Of a stretch of DNA of 64,000 bases, positions 30,191 through 40,088 are shown in pieces. Both the position numbers and the translations under genes were made by a program. Every line of letters starts with the position of its first letter. Position 1 is the first letter of the stretch. The DNA lies in NCBI RefSeq assembly GCF_003814005.1, contig NZ_CP033898.1:124001-188000 (forward strand). The letters run 5' to 3'. This DNA comes from Corynebacterium pseudopelargi (GTDB lineage: Bacteria; Actinomycetota; Actinomycetes; Mycobacteriales; Mycobacteriaceae). The notes beneath the pieces were generated by a model. That model saw nothing but the letters and a program-made list of their open reading frames with translations. It was not told the origin of the DNA and searched no databases.

Positions 30191-31084
30191 ATGGCTAAAA
30201 AGAAGAAGCAAAAAGAGCAACTGCCTGAGGGCATGAGCCGCAGGCAGGCTAAACTTGCCGCCCGCGCCGCAGAGCGCGCCAAGTACGAAAAGGATCCGCG
30301 CCCCTACGAGGGCTTCTCCTTCGAGACGGATCTTGTGGCCCTGCAGGAATTTGTGCCCTCCGCGATTGCGAAGGCACAAGCCAAGGGCAAGGAAGTCAAC
30401 CTTTGCACCGTGCTGCCCGGTGGCGGCGCGGCATTGGTGCGCGAAGATGGCAGCATCTTTGTAGCCCTGCAAACCCAGCAGCGCTCCCAAAACCCGCATC
30501 GCGACCTAGCCTTCGCGCTGTCTTGGGCGCTGGAGGCCAAGCCGGGCAGCGTGCTTGAAGTGGGCGTGGCTGATGGATCCCAGCCGAAGCTCGAGGAGCT
30601 TTTAGAGCAAGATCAAGAGCTTCAGATCGAAGAATTCCACGATTTCAACTGGTGGGTGCCGGACCCCAGCATGATTACCCCTGAGTATGCCCAGGGGCTG
30701 CAAATGGCCAATGAATCGGTCTTGCCTTCGCAGCGCGTGGAGGCACCGGCTACCGCTTGGTGGATCAATCCCGGCGAGAAGGCGCATATCCGTTGGGTGC
30801 GCCCCGAGGCAGAAGATGCGTTGATGAAGGCGCTTGCCCGCGTTGCTGCACGCGATGAGCTTCACTTAGGCGAAGGCTCTAAGTTTGCCGGCGTGTTCCG
30901 CACCCATGGTGTGTTGGTGCCGGTGTGGGATCTTGATCCCGAGCGTGCCCCTGAAAGCTACGCGGAAGATCTCAAGGCTTTGGATGCCAAGCTTGCTCAA
31001 GAGCTTGAAAATGATGCGCCTTTGAATGCGGAGGAGCGTCGTCGGGTAGAAACGATTAACTCCCGACAAGTGACGATCCGCTAA
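30191..31084 (+). CDS. DUF5926-family protein
   Basis: A 297-residue cytoplasmic protein of unknown function, conserved in actinobacteria. It has a very basic head (MAKKKKQKEQLPEGMSRRQA) reminiscent of nucleic-acid or ribosome-associated proteins. An alpha/beta region follows with LCTVLPGGGAALVREDGSIFVALQTQ and a Trp-rich middle (FHDFNWWVPDP). A SEC-C motif is not visible. ATG 30191 is chosen over the GTG at 30167 because the basic head starts there and TAAGTT lies 8 nt upstream, suggesting a leaderless start. Confidence 0.82.
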   Translation: MAKKKKQKEQLPEGMSRRQAKLAARAAERAKYEKDPRPYEGFSFETDLVALQEFVPSAIAKAQAKGKEVNLCTVLPGGGAALVREDGSIFVALQTQQRSQNPHRDLAFALSWALEAKPGSVLEVGVADGSQPKLEELLEQDQELQIEEFHDFNWWVPDPSMITPEYAQGLQMANESVLPSQRVEAPATAWWINPGEKAHIRWVRPEAEDALMKALARVAARDELHLGEGSKFAGVFRTHGVLVPVWDLDPERAPESYAEDLKALDAKLAQELENDAPLNAEERRRVETINSRQVTIR

Positions 31085-31165
31085 GTTTTACCCCCGCGAG
31101 ATGTGCGCCACAAAACCTATCGGGCTATAGTCATCTGAAATTCGACTAGTAGATAGGATCGGCGC

Positions 31166-32713
31166 ATGGCGGATTTCATTGATGCCCTCAACGGGCTTGT
31201 GTGGTCCAAAGGACTCATCTTCCTTTTGCTCGGCGCTGGTGCGTACTTCACCATCAGCACCGGTTTTATGCAGATCCGCTGCATCCCAGACATGATGCGG
31301 CAAATTCGGCACGGCGAGAAGTCTGAAAACGGCGTCTCGTCGTTTCAGTCTTTGATGATGTCGCTGGCAGGGCGCGTGGGCGTGGGCAATATCGCCGGCG
31401 TAGCCACCGCGATCGCCTTCGGCGGACCAGGTGCTGTGTTCTGGATGTGGGCCGTGGCGCTGCTTGGCTCTGCCACCTCCTATATTGAGTGCACCTTAGG
31501 CCAGATCTTTAAAGAGCAAGACCGCGATACCGGCGAATACCGCGGCGGACCTGCCTACTACGTGGAAAAGGCCTATAAGCACACCAAGGCCGCGCCCTTC
31601 ATGCTGGTCTATGCCTTGATCTTGGCCGTCGTGATCATCGTATCTACCAGCTACTTCATGCCGGGCGTGCAGGCCAATGGCGTCTCTGCTGCCGTAGAAA
31701 ACGCCTGGAATATTGATCCGAAAATCACCGCCGCCATCCTCGCTATCGGCCTGGCCGTGATCATCTTCGGTGGCGTGAAGCGCATCGCCACCTTCGCATC
31801 TATGGTCGTGCCTTTTATGGCCGCCATCTACATCGTCACCGCCTTGGTCATCCTTTTTAAAAACTATGACCAAATCCCGCACGTGTTCGGCTTGATCTTT
31901 AACTCCGCCTTCGACCACGAGGCCGCCTTCTCCGGCTTCTTGGGCATGGCCATCTTGTGGGGCGTGAAGCGCGGCCTGTACTCCAATGAGGCCGGCCAGG
32001 GCTTCGGCCCGCAGCCTGCTGCCGCCGCCGAGGTTTCTCACCCCGCCAAGCAGGGCTTTGTGCAGTCTTTCGCTGTGTATGTAGACACGCTCTTTGTGTG
32101 CTCGGCTACCGCCTTCATCATCATCTCCACCGACATGTACAAGGTGTTTGAAGGTGGCGCCGAAGACGGTGCCGTGCGATACCAAGGCGCACTGCCAGAA
32201 GGCGTGCCGGTAGGCCCTGGCTTTGTGCAATCCGGCCTAGATACCTTCGCAGCAGGTATTGGACCAAGCTTCGTGGCGCTGGCGATTCTCTTCTTTGCCT
32301 TCACCACGGTGCTTGCCTACTACTACCTGGCAGAAACCAATGCCGCCTACCTCAACCGCTGGGTGAAAAACTCCAAGGCCCGCAAGGCGATCATCTTCGT
32401 TATGCGCATCCTGGTGATCATCTCGGTGATCGTTGGCGCCACCACCACCCCCGGTGCCGCATGGGCGCTTGGCGATATCGGCGCAGGTGCCACCGCCTGG
32501 CTCAACGTGATCGCAATTCTGATTATCCAAGTACCTGCACAAAAATGCCTCTGGGATTACCGCAAACAAAAGAAAGCCGGGCTTGAACCCGACTTTGATC
32601 CAGAGGCACTGGGTATCCGCAACGCCGACTTCTGGGTGGAGCGCAAGCGCATCATGCGCGAACGCAACCTCCCCAATGGTGCCGTGGTCAGCACCGTTAA
32701 CGAAGAGAATTAA
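31166..32713 (+). CDS. Alanine/glycine:cation symporter (AGCS family)
   Basis: Imports alanine or glycine with sodium or protons. The protein is 515 residues with about 11 membrane helices. Family signatures are GRVGVGNIAGVATAIAFGGP (about 71) and GVKRGLYSNEAGQGFGPQPA (about 268). The C-terminal 50 residues are hydrophilic. TAGGAT lies 6 nt before the ATG, so it may be leaderless, although GGA in the same stretch could act as a weak ribosome site. The 3' end overlaps the convergent LCP gene by 17 bp. Confidence 0.94.
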   Translation: MADFIDALNGLVWSKGLIFLLLGAGAYFTISTGFMQIRCIPDMMRQIRHGEKSENGVSSFQSLMMSLAGRVGVGNIAGVATAIAFGGPGAVFWMWAVALLGSATSYIECTLGQIFKEQDRDTGEYRGGPAYYVEKAYKHTKAAPFMLVYALILAVVIIVSTSYFMPGVQANGVSAAVENAWNIDPKITAAILAIGLAVIIFGGVKRIATFASMVVPFMAAIYIVTALVILFKNYDQIPHVFGLIFNSAFDHEAAFSGFLGMAILWGVKRGLYSNEAGQGFGPQPAAAAEVSHPAKQGFVQSFAVYVDTLFVCSATAFIIISTDMYKVFEGGAEDGAVRYQGALPEGVPVGPGFVQSGLDTFAAGIGPSFVALAILFFAFTTVLAYYYLAETNAAYLNRWVKNSKARKAIIFVMRILVIISVIVGATTTPGAAWALGDIGAGATAWLNVIAILIIQVPAQKCLWDYRKQKKAGLEPDFDPEALGIRNADFWVERKRIMRERNLPNGAVVSTVNEEN

Positions 32714-33971
32714 AAAGCTCCTGTGCTGCAGGCTCATCCCACAACACCACGTTGCCCACATCAGTATCGGCAAAACCGCCGACGGGCACCGTGGTTGTTT
32801 CAATTCCAGAGTGCATAGCAAGACCCACCCTGGCCAAGTGCCACACATGGTCTTTCTTATCCACCGTAAAAGCTCCGGCCACAGTAGAGATGGTGGGCAG
32901 GACACGGAAGGGGTTTAAAAAGGTAGAAGGAGAAGTGAGCTTATTTACCAGCGCGGTGAAAAACTCACGCTGCCGTTGCACCCTATCCAAATCACCCATC
33001 GAGGTAGCACGGGTACGCACATAGCCCAAGGCCGTAGGGCCATCCACCTTCTGGCAGCCAGCCTGGATATTGAGGTTGGCCAGTGGATCGTCGATAGGCT
33101 CAGGCGGGCAAACCTCAATACCACCTGCGGCATCTACCACATTGGCCAAACCACCCATGCCGATTTCGGCATAGTGATCAATGCGCAAACCGGTGGACTC
33201 TTCTACCGTTTGCTCCAGCAGCGGCGCACCGCCCAAAGAGAAGGCCGCATTGATCTTGTCCATGCCATAGCCAGGGATATTCACATAGGAATCGCGAGGG
33301 ATGGACAACAAGGTGGCTTTGCCAAAGGTGGGCAGGTGCAACAACATGATGGTGTCAGTACGCATGGAACCGATATCGCCACCGGTGCCTAAACGCTGCA
33401 CGTCTTCTTCTGAAAGATCGTTACGAGAATCCGAACCCACCAACAGCCAGTTCGTGCCCGCAGTATTAGCAATGTGCTGCGGAGGTTGCGCATCGATGCG
33501 GTTGAGCTTGGTATCTACCCACAAGCCACCAAGAACGATCAACACCAACACCACAGCGACGATCCGGCGAAGGGTGCCCAAACACCCCAGGCGACGCCGC
33601 GGCTTTTGGCGGGCAGGAGCAGCGCGCTTTGGTGCCGGTTGAGCAATCGAGGGTGAAACCTGCACCGGCTCGGGGCGACGGTACTCCTGGCGTGGCTGAA
33701 ACTGACTCGGCGCCACATACTGCTGCCGGGGAGGCTGTTGGCGCGGCATCTGCTGCTGCGGAGGCTGCGGAGCCTGCTGGCGCGGTTCGCTGCGCCGCGG
33801 TGGCCGCTTGGGCGCTTGCTTGGCTGCGGCATCACCACCGGCCTGCTGCCTGGCGCGGCGTGCTTTTTCTAAACGATCCGGATCAATACGGAAGCCCTCT
33901 TGGCGCCGGCGAACCGGGCGACCATAACGGTCGCGGATCGGCTTGCCGTCGGCGTCGTAGACATAATCCAT
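32697..33971 (-). CDS. LytR-CpsA-Psr (LCP) family phosphotransferase
   Basis: Attaches a lipid-linked glycan (arabinogalactan in corynebacteria) to peptidoglycan. The protein is 424 residues: a long cytoplasmic head rich in Pro, Gln and Arg (about 1-130, many QQ and RR pairs), one membrane helix (about 137-155) and the extracellular LCP domain. LCP motifs are LLVGSDSRND (Asp/Arg), MRTDTIMLLHL (Arg-Thr-Asp), SIPRDSYVNIPG, KINAAFSLGG and the C-terminal RTRATSMGDLDRVQRQREFF. TACGCT lies 6 nt before ATG 33971. The location near pheA matches lcpB of C. glutamicum as I recall, but the symbol is left out as unproven. Confidence 0.93.
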   Translation of the reverse strand: MDYVYDADGKPIRDRYGRPVRRRQEGFRIDPDRLEKARRARQQAGGDAAAKQAPKRPPRRSEPRQQAPQPPQQQMPRQQPPRQQYVAPSQFQPRQEYRRPEPVQVSPSIAQPAPKRAAPARQKPRRRLGCLGTLRRIVAVVLVLIVLGGLWVDTKLNRIDAQPPQHIANTAGTNWLLVGSDSRNDLSEEDVQRLGTGGDIGSMRTDTIMLLHLPTFGKATLLSIPRDSYVNIPGYGMDKINAAFSLGGAPLLEQTVEESTGLRIDHYAEIGMGGLANVVDAAGGIEVCPPEPIDDPLANLNIQAGCQKVDGPTALGYVRTRATSMGDLDRVQRQREFFTALVNKLTSPSTFLNPFRVLPTISTVAGAFTVDKKDHVWHLARVGLAMHSGIETTTVPVGGFADTDVGNVVLWDEPAAQELFNSLR

Positions 33972-33991
33972 AGCTCTAGCGTAGTAGCGAC

Positions 33992-35146
33992 TTAGCTGCG
34001 CGCTGAGCTCTGGGCAGCTTGAGCCGCAACGGCGAGCAATTGCGGAATGCTTGCGCGAATGGCAGCAAGATGGATTGATGCCCCCTTGCCCGGCAGTGCA
34101 ATAGCGCCAATGCCAGCCATATTGCACATCGTGGCCCAGGGGGTCCACTGGGTTTGGGCGTGGAAATCCTCCTCGGGTGCCATCGAAGAAAAATACCCAA
34201 GCGGTGGGGGATCAAAGGCAATGGTTGGGGTGAGCAAAATATCAATATTCCAGGCAGCGAGCAGTTGCTCATGCACGCTGAGGAATTCCGCGGTGGCCAC
34301 CTGGGCGCGCTGCGAAGAAATATGCGTGCCGCGCTCACGCAACCACTGCACCAGGGGTGAGGCATCGCCGGGGATATTGCTCGAACGCAGGGCCAAAATA
34401 TCGGCAAAGGCCTGGAAAGGAGCATCGCCATAAGGCCTACCCACCAACTGCACCTCGTGGCCTAAAGCAGCAAGGTGAGAGGCCGCATGATCAACGGCTG
34501 TAAGCATGTGTTCGGCTACGGTCACCTCAGCGTGCACCGGTTCAAGCAACACCCCAATGCGTTGGCGTTGTGCCGCTTGGGGCGCGATGCGATACAAACG
34601 GTGGACGTCGGCAAGCGAAGAAGTTAAAAAGCCCTGGGCAACGGGGTTGGCGCGCCGGGTGTTGTGGGGTGGTTTAAAACCGATGATATTGCAGCAGGCC
34701 GCGGGGATTCGGATGGAACCGCCGCCATCAGAGCCATGCGCCGCACGCACCAAACCCCTGGCCACCGCCACCGCGGCACCTCCAGAAGAACCGCCTGGGG
34801 TAGCACCACTCGGAGAAACCGGGGCGGGCTGGCCCACCGGCTCTGTATAGGCGCTCAAACCCATCTCGCAGGTAAGCGTTTTTCCAGGAATGATGGCGCC
34901 GCGGGCTTGCAGAGCCGCGAGAAAAGGGTCCGTCTCGGTGGCGATACGGCTACGAGAGACATTGCCAAAGGTCGTGGGCATGCCCTTGACATCTGAAAGG
35001 TCCTTGGCGGGGATGATCCAACCGCTGAGATCGCCAAGTGCTCCCACCTGGCGGTGCGCGGCTTCTGAATCAAAATAGGCAAAACCGTGTTCGCTCGGGT
35101 CCATGGTGGCCACGGCCTGGGCGAGCGTTTCCACGTCTTGATGCAT
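33992..35146 (-). CDS. Amidase-signature hydrolase
   Basis: A 384-residue amidase of unknown substrate. The Ser-cisSer-Lys triad is visible: Lys48 (PAKDLSD), cis-Ser in [13 protein letters not shown] (about 119) and the nucleophile in [16 protein letters not shown] (about 138-148). At 384 residues it is shorter than typical 450-500-residue amidases. Not GatA: there are no accompanying gatB/gatC genes. TACCAT lies 6 nt before the ATG. It is divergent from pheA with only 24 bp between start codons, so their promoters must overlap. Confidence 0.9.
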   Translation of the reverse strand: MHQDVETLAQAVATMDPSEHGFAYFDSEAAHRQVGALGDLSGWIIPAKDLSDVKGMPTTFGNVSRSRIATETDPFLAALQARGAIIPGKTLTCEMGLSAYTEPVGQPAPVSPSGATPGGSSGGAAVAVARGLVRAAHGSDGGGSIRIPAACCNIIGFKPPHNTRRANPVAQGFLTSSLADVHRLYRIAPQAAQRQRIGVLLEPVHAEVTVAEHMLTAVDHAASHLAALGHEVQLVGRPYGDAPFQAFADILALRSSNIPGDASPLVQWLRERGTHISSQRAQVATAEFLSVHEQLLAAWNIDILLTPTIAFDPPPLGYFSSMAPEEDFHAQTQWTPWATMCNMAGIGAIALPGKGASIHLAAIRASIPQLLAVAAQAAQSSARS

Positions 35147-35170
35147 GCGATCATGGTACTAGTTAGCCTT

Positions 35171-36085
35171 ATGAGGATCGCGTTTTTAGGCCCACAGGGA
35201 ACCTTTACCGAGGCTGCGCTGCATGAGTTCCAACGCCGCGGAGTAGTCGATGCCGCAGCACAAGCAGTTCCTGCCGCCAATCCGCGCGAAGCAGTGCACT
35301 GGGTGCGCCAAAAGCACGTGGACTTAGCCTGCGTGGCCATCGAAAACTCCGTCGACGGGCCAGTGACCCCCACCTTTGATGCTTTGGCCGAAGCCGATGG
35401 GGTGCAGATCTATGCAGAGCTCGACCTCACAATTGAATTTGCCCTCATGAGCAAAGGGATCTCCCTTGAGCAGGCAACAAAGATCAGCACACACCCGGTG
35501 GCCTATCAGCAGATCCGGCAATACCTCGATGCCCACGCGCCGGGCATTGAATTTGTGGCCGCTAGTTCCAATGCCGCAGCAGCCCAAGCCGTTGCAGAAG
35601 GCCACGTGGATCTCGCCGCAGCCCCAGCCCATGCCGCCAAAGTGTATGGGCTGCAAGTGGTAGCCGAGCATGTGGCCGACGTACCCGATGCGCGAACCCG
35701 CTTCGTGTTAGTAGGCAGGCGAGGCGCACCGTGTGCGCCCACCGGCAAGGATCGTTCAAGCGTGATGTTCACCCTGCACAATAAGCCCGGCTCTTTGGTA
35801 TCTGCCCTGGGAGAATTTGCCATGAGGGGAGTGGATTTAACGCGCATTGAATCCCGACCCACCCGACACGGCCTGGGCACCTATCGCTTCCACGTGGATA
35901 TCCTCGGCCATATCAATGACCAGCCAGTTTCTGAGGCATTAAGGGCACTATATTTGGCAAGTGAGACGCTTACCTTCTTAGGTTCTTGGCCTGCAGAAGG
36001 GCTAGAGGCCATGCCGCAGACCTATAGCGCGACCGCCCTGGAAGCCTCTCGAAAGTGGTTGGAAGCAATGAAGGAGGGTAAGTAA
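35171..36085 (+). CDS. pheA: Prephenate dehydratase
   Basis: Converts prephenate to phenylpyruvate for phenylalanine synthesis. The 304 residues comprise a catalytic domain (1-185) with FLGPQGTFTEAAL, CVAIENSVDGPVTPTFDAL, STHPVAYQQIRQYL and the catalytic DARTRFVLVGR (Thr-Arg-Phe), then a C-terminal ACT domain (about 200-280) with NKPGSLVSALGEF and the Phe-binding ESRPTR motif for feedback inhibition. There is no chorismate mutase fusion, as usual in actinobacteria. It is followed directly by the phosphatase gene, with RBS AAGGAGG inside its last codons. Confidence 0.96.
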   Translation: MRIAFLGPQGTFTEAALHEFQRRGVVDAAAQAVPAANPREAVHWVRQKHVDLACVAIENSVDGPVTPTFDALAEADGVQIYAELDLTIEFALMSKGISLEQATKISTHPVAYQQIRQYLDAHAPGIEFVAASSNAAAAQAVAEGHVDLAAAPAHAAKVYGLQVVAEHVADVPDARTRFVLVGRRGAPCAPTGKDRSSVMFTLHNKPGSLVSALGEFAMRGVDLTRIESRPTRHGLGTYRFHVDILGHINDQPVSEALRALYLASETLTFLGSWPAEGLEAMPQTYSATALEASRKWLEAMKEGK

Positions 36086-36697
36086 GTGGGCAATATTGTG
36101 CTGCTGCGCCACGGCGAAACCTACGGCAATATCGCACGCCGGCTTGATACGCGGCCACCCGGTGCAGAACTCACACCCGAAGGCCGCGTGGGCGCGCACG
36201 CCGCCGGGCACACCCTGGCCACACTCTGCCCTAAGCTCAGCCTGGGGGTAAGCTCCATTGCCATTCGTGCGCAGCAAAGCCTGGTTGCCGGTGCCGAGGG
36301 TTTTGCCGAGGCAACCGGGCGCAAGCTCGCACTGGATGTGCTGCCCGGGTTACATGAGGTGGATGCCGGGGATTTTGAAGATGCTACTTCTGAACAAGCC
36401 CACCACATGCTGGCCAACGTCATGCGCTCCTGGATCAGCGGCGATGCCCAGGCCAGGATCCCCGGTGGGGAATCGGCCCAAGACGTATTAGACCGAATGG
36501 TGCCAGTGCTTGAGGGGCTTGCCGGCCAGGATGGCGATGTGCTGGTGGTATGCCACGGTGGGGTGATGCGGATTCTTGGCGCCTATCTTGCTGCAGTGCC
36601 GCCAACACTGATCCGTGATGTGCCGGTATTAAACTCCACCGCCATCGTTTTAGACGATCAATGGCGCTGCCGCTGGTGGGTGGATCGCTGGTTATAA
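36086..36697 (+). CDS. Histidine phosphatase (phosphoglycerate mutase-like)
   Basis: A 203-residue phosphatase of the branch with the catalytic His in LLRHGETYGNIARRLD (His10) and the second His in VVCHGGVMRILG (about 154). Glu in LHEVDAGDFED is the likely acid. The substrate is not evident from sequence; many actinobacterial members are broad phosphatases rather than glycolytic mutases. GTG 36086 begins right after the pheA stop and AAGGAGG lies 8 nt upstream, so the two form an operon. A role in aromatic amino acid synthesis is suggested by location only. Confidence 0.9.
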   Translation: MGNIVLLRHGETYGNIARRLDTRPPGAELTPEGRVGAHAAGHTLATLCPKLSLGVSSIAIRAQQSLVAGAEGFAEATGRKLALDVLPGLHEVDAGDFEDATSEQAHHMLANVMRSWISGDAQARIPGGESAQDVLDRMVPVLEGLAGQDGDVLVVCHGGVMRILGAYLAAVPPTLIRDVPVLNSTAIVLDDQWRCRWWVDRWL

Positions 36698-36714
36698 GGG
36701 CTGCTTCTAGCGGC

Positions 36715-37056
36715 TTAGGCAATACCTAACCGGTGCATCTGCTCGTGATCCATGCCAAAGTAGTGGCCAATTTCGTGCAGCACCGTAATGCGGATCTGCT
36801 CAACCAACTCCTCGGGAGTGGAGCAGTAGTCTTTCAGCGAATTCCGATAAATGGTGATGGTATCGGGCAAGAAGCCGGTGTGATCGAAGGTGCGCTCGGT
36901 TAAGGGAACTCCCTGGTAGAGCCCCAGAATCCCGGTGGAGTCGGGGTGGGCATCTTCAATCAGCACGGCCAAATTGCGCACCCGGTCGGTGATATGAGTG
37001 GGGATTTGGGCCAGGGCTTCGTCGACAAGCGTTTCAAACTCCTCGTCCGTAACCAC
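36715..37056 (-). CDS. Small zinc metallopeptidase-like protein (zincin family)
   Basis: A 113-residue protein with a near C-terminal zinc motif HEIGHYFGMDHEQM (HExxH-x5-H), preceded by acidic segments and a LYQGVPLTER strand. It belongs to the small 'metallopeptidase family' of actinobacteria, whose substrate is unknown. GTG 37056 is chosen because GGAG lies 7 nt upstream and it begins just after the septum-formation gene stop. A longer start at 37083 would overlap that gene. The two are probably co-transcribed. Confidence 0.87.
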   Translation of the reverse strand: MVTDEEFETLVDEALAQIPTHITDRVRNLAVLIEDAHPDSTGILGLYQGVPLTERTFDHTGFLPDTITIYRNSLKDYCSTPEELVEQIRITVLHEIGHYFGMDHEQMHRLGIA

Positions 37057-37057
37057 C

Positions 37058-38035
37058 TTATTGCTCCACTTTCTGCAGCTCATCGGGGTTTACGATGGGC
37101 GAGCGCTTGGGCCTTGGGGCTGGCTTTTGGCCGTTGATGGTGAACTGCTCCTTGGCCGTTCCCTCAAGCGCTGCGAACTTGCCTTGATCTCCAAACACCA
37201 GCGCGCAATTGGCGCTATGCGAGCCCGCGAGCCAGGAACTTGAAGGCACCGTGGTCCAGAAGGGCTGCAGGGTGGATTCATAGAGGCGATCATCCCCGCC
37301 GAGGTAATCGCGTGCAGCCTGCGTGCAAACTGTGCGCAAGTGCTTATCCTGATCTTCCTGGCTGGGCACCCGATCTGGGAATACGGGCTGCAAATCCACC
37401 ACCGAGGTGATCTCAAGCTGGTGCGGAGCCGAGCACTGCACGGTGTGGGCACCGCCTGCGGCATCGGTGGCAACGCAATCACCAACGGCAAAAACATTGG
37501 ATTGATCCTGCTCAGCGGCTTTGCCACTGGTGTTCATCACATTGCCTTCATCATCGGTGCTTTGCAGGCCGCACAATAAGGTGCGATCGCCGCGGTTCCA
37601 GGCCTCTTCGGGCGGCAAGATGGGGGCAATGGAGTATTTGCCGTTGAGGTCGAAGGTGCCGCCGAGGTAGGCAACGGTGGGGTTAAAGCAGAGCTCCTCG
37701 CGCAATTGTGCTTGGCGGGCAAGATCCGGCATGGGGGCGTCTTCACCGAATTCCGCCGAGGGGTAGCTGGCGAGGTTTTCTCTGCTCGAAACCTCAAAGC
37801 GGTGCGGGCCTGCGCAATCTGTTTGCTCGAAATCGGTGATGGCACCGTCTTTATCTGTCCAGGTCAAACAGGAGCCAACATCGGCGGTGCTAAACGACGC
37901 CACCTGGGTACTGTCGTCACTGCGCTGGGGGGTGCTTTCAACATTGGCTTCGTAGGCGCCGATACCGGCGGCTGCGATCAAAGCGCCCACGAGTAATGCG
38001 CGTGCTGCGGATGCGGATCGCCACGATTGCTTCAT
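37058..38035 (-). CDS. Septum-formation-family membrane protein
   Basis: A 325-residue protein with one N-terminal membrane segment (about 10-30: [20 protein letters not shown]) and a large extracytoplasmic region. Two repeated modules begin [29 protein letters not shown] and [25 protein letters not shown]. The Cys-x(n)-C-x2-PH pattern is that of the Septum_form domain (PF13845). Other cysteines (ELCFNP, LLCGL, TVCTQ, NCALVF) suggest disulfides. Its role is presumed in division or envelope biogenesis. ATG 38035 is preferred. It is divergent from serS, with 37 bp between. Confidence 0.85.
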   Translation of the reverse strand: MKQSWRSASAARALLVGALIAAAGIGAYEANVESTPQRSDDSTQVASFSTADVGSCLTWTDKDGAITDFEQTDCAGPHRFEVSSRENLASYPSAEFGEDAPMPDLARQAQLREELCFNPTVAYLGGTFDLNGKYSIAPILPPEEAWNRGDRTLLCGLQSTDDEGNVMNTSGKAAEQDQSNVFAVGDCVATDAAGGAHTVQCSAPHQLEITSVVDLQPVFPDRVPSQEDQDKHLRTVCTQAARDYLGGDDRLYESTLQPFWTTVPSSSWLAGSHSANCALVFGDQGKFAALEGTAKEQFTINGQKPAPRPKRSPIVNPDELQKVEQ

Positions 38036-38072
38036 AGTGGCTTCCATCATGCCACGCGGTAGGGTTGAAGGC

Positions 38073-39335
38073 GTGATTGATCTGAAATTCCTGCGCGAAC
38101 ACCCCGACGTTGTCCGAGAATCTCAGCGAAACCGCGGGGAGGATCCGGCTTTAGTAGATGCATTGCTACAAGCCGACGATGCCCGCCGTAGCGCTATCCA
38201 AGAAGCCGATGCGTTGCGTTCTGAGCAAAAGGCCTTTGGCAAGAAGATCGGCCAGGCCTCGCCGGAGGATCGCCCCAAGCTTCTGGAAGGCTCCAATGAG
38301 CTTAAAGCCAAGGTCAAGCAGGCTGAAGAAGCGCAAAAGCGCGCCGAGGCTGAAGTGTTCGAAGCGCAGATGCGCTTGAGCAATGTTGTAGAAGGCGCGC
38401 CCGCCGGCGGCGAGGAAGATTTCGTGGTGCTTGAGCATGTTGGCACCCCGCCGGAGTTCGACTTTGAGCCCAAAGATCACCTGGAATTGGGTGAATCGCT
38501 TGGTTTGATTGATATGAAACGCGGCACCAAAGTTTCTGGTGCGCGCTTTTATTACCTCACCGGCGATGGTGCGATGCTGCAATTGGGCATGCTTACCCTC
38601 GCTGCCCAAAAGGCTAGGGCCCGTGGCTTCCAGCTCATGATCCCGCCGGTGTTGGTTCGCCCCGAGGTGATGCAGGGTACTGGTTTCTTAGGGGCTCATG
38701 CCGAAGAGATTTATTACCTTGAGCGCGATGAGCTGTACTTAGTGGGCACCTCTGAGGTGGCCTTGGCGGGGTATCACCAAGACGAGATCATTGATCTCAG
38801 CGATGGCCCTGTGCGCTATGCCGGTTGGTCGAGCTGTTTCCGCCGCGAGGCCGGTTCTTATGGCAAAGACACCCGCGGTATTTTGCGCGTGCATCAGTTT
38901 GACAAGCTTGAAATGTTTGTTTACTGCAAGCCCGAAGAGGCCGCGCAGCAGCACCAAGCCCTCTTGGATATGGAACGCGAAATGTTGGCTGCCGTAGAGG
39001 TGCCTTATCGCGTTATCGATGTTGCCGGTGGCGATCTTGGTTCCTCGGCTGCCCGCAAATTTGATACCGAGGCTTGGGTGCCTACGCAGCAGACCTATCG
39101 CGAGCTCACCTCCACCTCGAATTGCACCACCTTCCAGGCTCGCCGTCTGCACACTCGTTACCGGGATGAGCAGGGCAAGGCTCAAACCTGTGCCACCCTG
39201 AATGGCACCTTGGCTACTACTCGTTGGTTGGTGGCTATCTTGGAAAATAATCAGCAGGCTGATGGAAGCGTGGTTGTGCCCGAGGCACTGCGCCCCTTCG
39301 TTGGCAAGGATGTGTTGGAACCGAAGGGGAAGTAA
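38073..39335 (+). CDS. serS: Seryl-tRNA synthetase
   Basis: Charges tRNA-Ser with serine. The 420 residues comprise an N-terminal coiled-coil arm (about 30-105, rich in Lys, Glu and Ala) and the class II core. The core has [13 protein letters not shown], motif 2 [20 protein letters not shown] (about 253) and motif 3 [19 protein letters not shown] (about 375). GTG 38073 is chosen because TAGGGT lies 7 nt before it (leaderless) and the protein then begins [15 protein letters not shown], the usual SerRS start. The acyltransferase follows after 6 bp. Confidence 0.97.
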   Translation: MIDLKFLREHPDVVRESQRNRGEDPALVDALLQADDARRSAIQEADALRSEQKAFGKKIGQASPEDRPKLLEGSNELKAKVKQAEEAQKRAEAEVFEAQMRLSNVVEGAPAGGEEDFVVLEHVGTPPEFDFEPKDHLELGESLGLIDMKRGTKVSGARFYYLTGDGAMLQLGMLTLAAQKARARGFQLMIPPVLVRPEVMQGTGFLGAHAEEIYYLERDELYLVGTSEVALAGYHQDEIIDLSDGPVRYAGWSSCFRREAGSYGKDTRGILRVHQFDKLEMFVYCKPEEAAQQHQALLDMEREMLAAVEVPYRVIDVAGGDLGSSAARKFDTEAWVPTQQTYRELTSTSNCTTFQARRLHTRYRDEQGKAQTCATLNGTLATTRWLVAILENNQQADGSVVVPEALRPFVGKDVLEPKGK

Positions 39336-39341
39336 AAGCTC

Positions 39342-40088
39342 ATGGAGTGGACCAGCAAAGAGGGTTTCCGAGTCGAAGCAGGCCTTGAACCTGCGCCCAA
39401 ACATGCGGAGGCAAATGAGCTGGTCTATTCCAGGCTCATCATTCCCGCGATTAAAGGGGTGATGAAGGCTCAGGGTCTGCAGATCACCATCCAGGGTGCA
39501 GAACATATCCCCGCCGATGGCCCTGGGCTGATTGCCTGCAATCACACCAGCTATATGGACTTTATTTATGCTGGTATTCCTGCTCGCCTGCGCGCGAAAC
39601 GCCTGGTGCGGTTTATGACGAAGCGGGAGATCTTCGAGGTCAAGGGCGTGGGCATGCTCATGCGCGCGATGAAGCATATTCGCGTGGATCGAGCAGCCGG
39701 GGCGGCATCGCTTGAAGAGGCCGTGCGCAGGTTAGAAAGTGGCCAATTGGTGGGCATTTTCCCAGAAGGGACCATCTCTAGAGATTTTGAGCTTGGGCAG
39801 CTCAAATCCGGTGCGGTGCGCATTGCTCAAGCAGCCGATGCCCCGCTGATCCCCATGGCCATGTGGGGTGCGCAGCAGTTGTGGACGAAGGGCCATAAAA
39901 AGAAGATGGGCAGGCATCGTTTCCCCATTTGGATGAAGGTGGGCGAACCCATTGATGCCTCTGGTGATGTAGACGCCGCCACGCAGCGTTTGCGCGATGC
40001 GATGGAAACCTTGCTTGCAGAAGTCCGCCACGACTACGAGCAAGCTTTTGGCCCGGTCAAGCTCGAACCATCGAAGCCGCAACCATGA
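39342..40088 (+). CDS. 1-acyl-glycerol-3-phosphate acyltransferase-like (PlsC)
   Basis: A 248-residue acyltransferase for membrane phospholipid synthesis. Visible motifs are NHTSYMDFIY (H-x4-D, about 67-72), RAMKHIRVDR, the GIFPEGTISRDF substrate-binding site (about 142) and IPMAMWG. The first 20 residues include EAGLEPAPKHAEANE, typical of the corynebacterial form. It starts 6 bp after serS and overlaps the HAD gene by 4 bp (ATGA), so the three genes form an operon. Whether it acylates LPA or another lipid is not shown. Confidence 0.92.
   Translation: MEWTSKEGFRVEAGLEPAPKHAEANELVYSRLIIPAIKGVMKAQGLQITIQGAEHIPADGPGLIACNHTSYMDFIYAGIPARLRAKRLVRFMTKREIFEVKGVGMLMRAMKHIRVDRAAGAASLEEAVRRLESGQLVGIFPEGTISRDFELGQLKSGAVRIAQAADAPLIPMAMWGAQQLWTKGHKKKMGRHRFPIWMKVGEPIDASGDVDAATQRLRDAMETLLAEVRHDYEQAFGPVKLEPSKPQP

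Noticed and set aside
33992..35146. Amidase as GatA of the tRNA amidotransferase
   Set aside because: It is too short, has no gatB or gatC neighbours, and its sequence resembles broad amidases rather than GatA.
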